Shown piece by piece: positions 31,002-34,736 of a stretch of DNA of 34,736 nt. The notes beneath the pieces are model-generated. The model ran no database searches, had not been told where the DNA came from, and saw only the letters and a list, made by a program, of their open reading frames with translations. Both the position numbers and the translations under genes were made by a program. Source of the stretch: Bernardetiaceae bacterium (GTDB lineage Bacteria > Bacteroidota > Bacteroidia > Cytophagales > Thermoflexibacteraceae); contig JALONO010000044.1 of the NCBI GenBank assembly GCA_025454895.1, positions 1-34,736 of the forward strand. The letters run 5' to 3'. Numbering within the stretch: the first letter of the stretch is position 1; the number at the start of each line of letters is the position of its first letter.

Positions 31002-34000
31002 ATGAAAATTTCTGAATATTCGGTTAAGAACTACCAATTTACCTTGGTGATGTTTCTGGGCGTTTTGTCGTTGGGGGTTTATACCTTGTTTAATATGCCC
31101 CGAGGCGAAGACCCCGAAACCCATAGTCCGCAGTTTCCGGTAGTGGTGGTGTACCCCGGCACCAGCCCCGGCGATATGGAAGAGCTGGTGCTGGACCCAC
31201 TGGAGGCCCGCATCAGCGAATTAGAAGACTTGAAACGCATCCAGTCCACCGTGTATGACGGGGTGGCCGTGCTGCAAGTGGAGTTTGAATACACCGTGGA
31301 CGTGGAGAACAAATACCAAGAAATGGTGCGCGAGGTGAACGCCGTGCGGCAGGAACTGCCCGCCGATATTTACAGTTTGGAGGTGCGCAAGGTTACCCCC
31401 TCGGACGTGAACATTTACCAATACGCGCTGGTGAGTGAAAACGCCCCCTACCACGCGCTCAAAGCCCAAGCCGAAAGATTTGAGGAACAATTGGAAAAGG
31501 TAAAAGCCCTCAAAAAGGTGCAAACCTGGGGCTTCCCCAACGGCGAAGTGGAAATTGTGCTCGACATCGATAAAATGGCCCAGCAGAAAATTGCAGTGGG
31601 CCGCGTGATCGGGGCCTTACAGAGCAGCAACACCACCATCCCTGGGGGCAGCGTCAACGTCAATACCCGCAAGTTCAACGTAAAAACCAGCGGGGGCTAC
31701 CAAAACCTTGACGAAATCCGCAACACCATTGTGGCCAGCAACGGCAACAAAATCGTGTATTTGAAAGACGTGGCCCAGGTGCGCCAAGCCTACGAAGATG
31801 AGAAGTACCTGGCCCGCTACAACGGCCACCGGGCCGTGTTTGTAACGGCCGCCCAAAAAGACGGGCAGAATATTTTCAAAGTACGGGATCAGGTGGAGCC
31901 CATCGTGGCTCAGTTTGCCGAAAGCCTGCCCAAGAACATTGATTTCGTGAAGGTATTTGACCAAACCGCGAGCGTTGATAAGCGGCTCACCCGGTTCGGA
32001 ATCGATTTCGGCATTGCCATTTTGTTGGTGCTGGTTACCTTGCTGCCATTGGGCTACCGTGCCTCGGTAGTAGTGATGATCTCCATCCCGCTGTCGCTGG
32101 CCATCGGCCTAATCTTACTCAGTATTTTTGGCTTCACTATCAACCAGTTGAGCGTGGTGGGCATGATCATCGCCCTGGGCATTTTGGTGGACGACAGTAT
32201 TGTAGTCGTTGAAAATATTGAGCGCTACCTGCGCGAGGGCCATACCCGGGTGCAGGCGGCCATTTTGGCCTCCCGGCAAATTGGCCTGGCGGTATTGGGC
32301 TGCACGGCCACGCTTTGCTTCGCTTTTATGCCGCTTATGTTTTTGCCGGAGGCGGCGGGTGATTTTATCCGCAGTATGCCAGCGGCGGTGATTTTTACGG
32401 TCGTGGCCTCGCTCATTGTATCGCTCACCATTGTGCCGTTTCTGTCGAGCCGCTTGCTTTCCGAAAGCCACAGCCAGGAAGGTAACGTGTTCATGCGGGG
32501 GTTGCAGTGGATCATCAGCGGCTCGTTTAGCAAGGCCCTGCACTATGCGCTGGCCCACCCAATTATTACTTTACTGGTGGCAGCGGCCATTTTTGGCGGC
32601 AGTTTAACCCTCATTCCGTCGGTCGGTTTCAGCTTGTTCCCCAAGTCGGAAAAACCGATGTTCCTCGTCAACATCGAGACCCCGGTGGGCACTAATTTGT
32701 ATGCCACCAACCGGGTGGCCCGGTATGTGGACAGCGTGTTGCGCGCCCGCCCGCAGGTACGCCACATTGCCACCAACGTGGGGCAGGGTAACCCCCGTAT
32801 TTATTACAACGTGATCCCACGGGATGCGGCCGAGAATTTTGCCCAAATTTTTGTGCAGACCAACACCGAGCGCGCCAAGGAGAAGGTGGCCCTTATTGAC
32901 GAACTACGCACCACTTTTGCGCACTACCCCAACGCCAAAATCGAGGTAAAAGACTTTGAGCAAGGCCCACCGCTAGAGGCCCCGTTGGCTTACCGCATCC
33001 TGGGCGACAACCTGGATACCTTGCGCAGCCTGGCCGGCCGGGTAGAAGCCATGTTGCAGGCCACGCCGGGTACTATTTACATCAACAACCCGCTGAAAAC
33101 CCAGCCCACCGATTTTAAGGTGCGCATCAACAAGGACAAGGCCGGGCTGCTGGGCGTGCCCGTGGCCGAAATTGACCGCACCGTGCGCCTGGGCATCGCG
33201 GGCCTCAACGTGGGCAAGTACCGCGACGAGGCGGGCGAGGAGTATAACCTCAACCTGTCGTTGCCCCGGCAAGGCCCAGCCCAGGGCTACGAGGTGTTTG
33301 ACCAACTTTTCGTGAACAGCGTGCAGGGCACGGCGATCCCGCTGCGCCAACTGGCCGACATCCGCATGGAAAGCTCGCCCAACCAAATTCGGCACTTTGA
33401 CAAAACCCGGTTTGTAACCATTTCCTCGTTTTTGCAAACGGGCTACCTCACCGACAACGTGAATCGGGAATTTATTGAAAAATTAGCGGCTTTCCCCTGG
33501 CCCAAGGGCTACACTTACAGCGTGGCCGGCGAGCAAGAAAACCGCGAGCGCAGTTTTGGCGGCCTGGGCACCATCATCCTCATCACCGCGTTTGGGTTTT
33601 TCGGCATTTTGGTGCTGGAGTTCCGCACGTTCAAGAGCACCTTCATCGTGCTGTCGGTAATTCCGCTGGGGATCATCGGGGCCATCCTCATCTTGCTAGC
33701 CACTGGCAATACCTTTTCGTTCACGGCCGTGATCGGGCTAATCGCCTTGGTGGGCATCGAGGTCAAAAACTCGATCCTACTCGTGGATTTCACCAATCAA
33801 CTGCGGGAGGAGGGCATGCCCCTGGACCAGGCCATCCAAAAAGCCGGGGAGGTGCGGTTTGTACCTATTGTGCTCACGTCGCTCACCGCCATTGGGGGCC
33901 TCATCCCGTTGGTGTTGGAATACAGCCCGTTGTACTCGCCCCTGGCTTTGGTGCTCATTGGCGGCCTTATCAGTTCCACCTTGCTGTCGCGGTTGGTTAC

Positions 34001-34097
34001 CCCGGTAATGTACAAGTTGCTGCCACCGCGCATCAAGGCCCGGCCCGCTGCCCAGCCACCGGTGGCCACCCCGCACGACGAGGGGGTGCTGGTATAG
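31002..34097 (+). CDS. Efflux RND transporter permease subunit
   Basis: The 1031-residue inner-membrane protein has the 12-helix, two-large-loop layout of the AcrB family. The first helix lies in YQFTLVMFLGVLSLGVYTLF. The proton-relay aspartates are Asp397 and Asp398 in GILVDDSIVVVENIER, and the matching lysine is Lys922 in VGIEVKNSILLVDF. It pumps substrates from the periplasm or outer leaflet using the proton gradient, together with the adaptor and TolC protein encoded upstream. The relay motif and general layout fit drug/lipid pumps better than heavy-metal pumps, but substrates are not readable. The start ATG at 31002 gives the family N-terminus. The 512-nt upstream gap with mobile repeats could contain a second promoter. 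Confidence 0.95.
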   Translation: MKISEYSVKNYQFTLVMFLGVLSLGVYTLFNMPRGEDPETHSPQFPVVVVYPGTSPGDMEELVLDPLEARISELEDLKRIQSTVYDGVAVLQVEFEYTVDVENKYQEMVREVNAVRQELPADIYSLEVRKVTPSDVNIYQYALVSENAPYHALKAQAERFEEQLEKVKALKKVQTWGFPNGEVEIVLDIDKMAQQKIAVGRVIGALQSSNTTIPGGSVNVNTRKFNVKTSGGYQNLDEIRNTIVASNGNKIVYLKDVAQVRQAYEDEKYLARYNGHRAVFVTAAQKDGQNIFKVRDQVEPIVAQFAESLPKNIDFVKVFDQTASVDKRLTRFGIDFGIAILLVLVTLLPLGYRASVVVMISIPLSLAIGLILLSIFGFTINQLSVVGMIIALGILVDDSIVVVENIERYLREGHTRVQAAILASRQIGLAVLGCTATLCFAFMPLMFLPEAAGDFIRSMPAAVIFTVVASLIVSLTIVPFLSSRLLSESHSQEGNVFMRGLQWIISGSFSKALHYALAHPIITLLVAAAIFGGSLTLIPSVGFSLFPKSEKPMFLVNIETPVGTNLYATNRVARYVDSVLRARPQVRHIATNVGQGNPRIYYNVIPRDAAENFAQIFVQTNTERAKEKVALIDELRTTFAHYPNAKIEVKDFEQGPPLEAPLAYRILGDNLDTLRSLAGRVEAMLQATPGTIYINNPLKTQPTDFKVRINKDKAGLLGVPVAEIDRTVRLGIAGLNVGKYRDEAGEEYNLNLSLPRQGPAQGYEVFDQLFVNSVQGTAIPLRQLADIRMESSPNQIRHFDKTRFVTISSFLQTGYLTDNVNREFIEKLAAFPWPKGYTYSVAGEQENRERSFGGLGTIILITAFGFFGILVLEFRTFKSTFIVLSVIPLGIIGAILILLATGNTFSFTAVIGLIALVGIEVKNSILLVDFTNQLREEGMPLDQAIQKAGEVRFVPIVLTSLTAIGGLIPLVLEYSPLYSPLALVLIGGLISSTLLSRLVTPVMYKLLPPRIKARPAAQPPVATPHDEGVLV

Positions 34098-34107
34098 CCA
34101 ATTTTCT

Positions 34108-34165
34108 CTGGTTTAGGCCCTTGGTCGCCCTTCCACCACTCTTTGCCCAGTTTGGCCTTCCATTT
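34108..34165 (-). pseudogene. Small gene remnant resembling the tail of the next minus-strand gene
   Basis: In one minus-strand frame this stretch reads WKAKLGKEWWKGDQGPKPEKIG. The tail of the gene at the right edge (34693-34736) reads KEWWKGDRGPKPNS; about 26 of 29 bases match and the differences include a synonymous GAG/GAA change. No start or stop gives a sensible gene; upstream is an A8 run where a frame change could join it to a short ATG frame starting at 34218. I read it as a decayed duplicate of the same coding tail on the other side of the DoxX gene; a conserved noncoding repeat is the alternative. Confidence 0.35.
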
Positions 34166-34227
34166 TTTTTAGGTTTTTCTAGGGGGAAGAATAGCCGCTT
34201 GTTTGCCAGGCCAGCCATTTTGCGGGC

Positions 34228-34632
34228 TTAGCGGCGGCTGCGCCACTCGTCCACGCTCCACGGGCCAGCCCCCACCAGCAGGTAGAGCAGGCCAAAGAGC
34301 AAGAACATGAACGGGTGCTGGTCTTGGTACCAAAACCGGCCCTGGCCGATCAGGAACGTGATGTAGGCAAACGTGCCCACGCAGATGAAACCCGCCAGCC
34401 GGGTCCATAGCCCGGCCGCCAGCAGCAGGCCCGCCACCAGTTCGGAGCCCTTGCCCGCGTAAACGAGCAGGGTGGCAAACGAGCTGCCCTTGAAGGCATC
34501 CCATGTGGCGTAGCCCGCCATGAGCTTGGGCTGGAACACTTCCAAGCCGTGATAGGCCAGCAACAAGCCGACCATGATCCTGACCAGGGCAAAACCCTTG
34601 CCCGGCCAAGCAGAGGAGGTATGTGGGTTCAT
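34228..34632 (-). CDS. DoxX family membrane protein
   Basis: The 134-residue protein has four hydrophobic segments (ALVRIMVGLLLAYHGLEVF; LLVYAGKGSELVAGLLLAAGLW; LAGFICVGTFAYITFLIG; PFMFLLFGLLYLLVGAG) and the family pattern RIxxGLLxxxHG ... GxxELVAGLLLxxGLxTRLA. DoxX proteins are small inner-membrane proteins linked to thiosulfate/quinone chemistry or oxidative stress in various organisms; the role here is unknown. It is convergent with the RND pump gene. The ATG at 34630-34632 is preferred; an upstream frame on this strand is a shadow. Confidence 0.88.
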   Translation of the reverse strand: MNPHTSSAWPGKGFALVRIMVGLLLAYHGLEVFQPKLMAGYATWDAFKGSSFATLLVYAGKGSELVAGLLLAAGLWTRLAGFICVGTFAYITFLIGQGRFWYQDQHPFMFLLFGLLYLLVGAGPWSVDEWRSRR

Positions 34633-34692
34633 AAAGCCCTAGAATAATCAGTAAATGCAAAACTTACCCGGTGGGCCAAAAATTCCCAGTGT

Positions 34693-34736
34693 CAGGAGTT
34701 GGGCTTGGGCCCTCTGTCGCCCTTCCACCATTCTTT
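34693..34736 (-). CDS. C-terminal end of an unidentified gene running off the right edge
   Basis: Reading the minus strand from the window end, the frame KEWWKGDRGPKPNS ends at a TGA at 34693-34695. The family is not recognisable from 14 residues. The assignment rests on the near-duplicate of this peptide at 34108-34165, with a synonymous difference consistent with coding. It lies 60 nt upstream of the DoxX start on the same strand, so the two could share an operon. Confidence 0.4.

Overview
The window comes from a Bacteroidota chromosome, most likely a Cytophagia or Saprospiria relative with moderately high GC. This rests on a SusD C-terminus at the left edge, a type IX secretion (T9SS) sorting domain, paired DUF3857 proteins, FtsX/MacB-type ABC permeases, TTG/TAnnTTTG promoters and the near absence of Shine-Dalgarno sequences. 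I saw no rRNA, tRNA, CRISPR array, prophage or complete transposase gene. Species-level identity cannot be read from this sequence.

Layout from left to right. 1-90: tail of a SusD/RagB lipoprotein. 91-579: gene-free stretch with a 30-nt palindrome, two copies of a short dispersed repeat (called R1 here) and a second TIR element (R2) nested in one of them. 580-2738: PhoD-type phosphatase (-) and a SAM methyltransferase (+). 3022-4878: exported MORN-repeat/caspase fusion. 5271-8676: FtsX-type ABC permease and its ATPase (-) behind a sigma-54-like promoter with an upstream palindrome. 8716-12026: three minus-strand genes forming an RNA-repair island, a T4 Rnl1-like RNA ligase, a self-inhibited Fic enzyme and a T4-like polynucleotide kinase/phosphatase. 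12388-15675: large Asp-box propeller protein exported by T9SS. 15714-17117: APC amino-acid permease whose core is frameshifted by a 28-bp tandem duplication. 17323-18860: small hypothetical protein and a TolB-like propeller. 19164-23625: two DUF3857 proteins, one with an intact transglutaminase triad and one apparently without. 23818-25339: a small Cys-rich exported peptide and a DUF4221-like lipoprotein, separated by an intergenic terminator and led by a promoter containing a poly-G tract. 25652-26957: short T9SS-like cargo and cytidylate kinase. 27238-34097: TetR regulator followed by a complete tripartite RND efflux system. 34228-34736: DoxX membrane protein and the tail of another gene.

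The most unusual features are these. R1 occurs six times; in four cases the same end lies within about 10 nt of a stop codon. R2 is nested at two different places in R1 with 3-bp ANT duplications. The Rnl1-Fic-Pnkp cluster joins RNA end-healing and sealing enzymes with an AMP-transferase. The Cys-rich peptide/DUF4221 module has a possible slippage-controlled promoter. The APC permease carries two compensating frame changes.

All functional calls are by reading motifs; no database search, structure prediction or promoter experiment was available.
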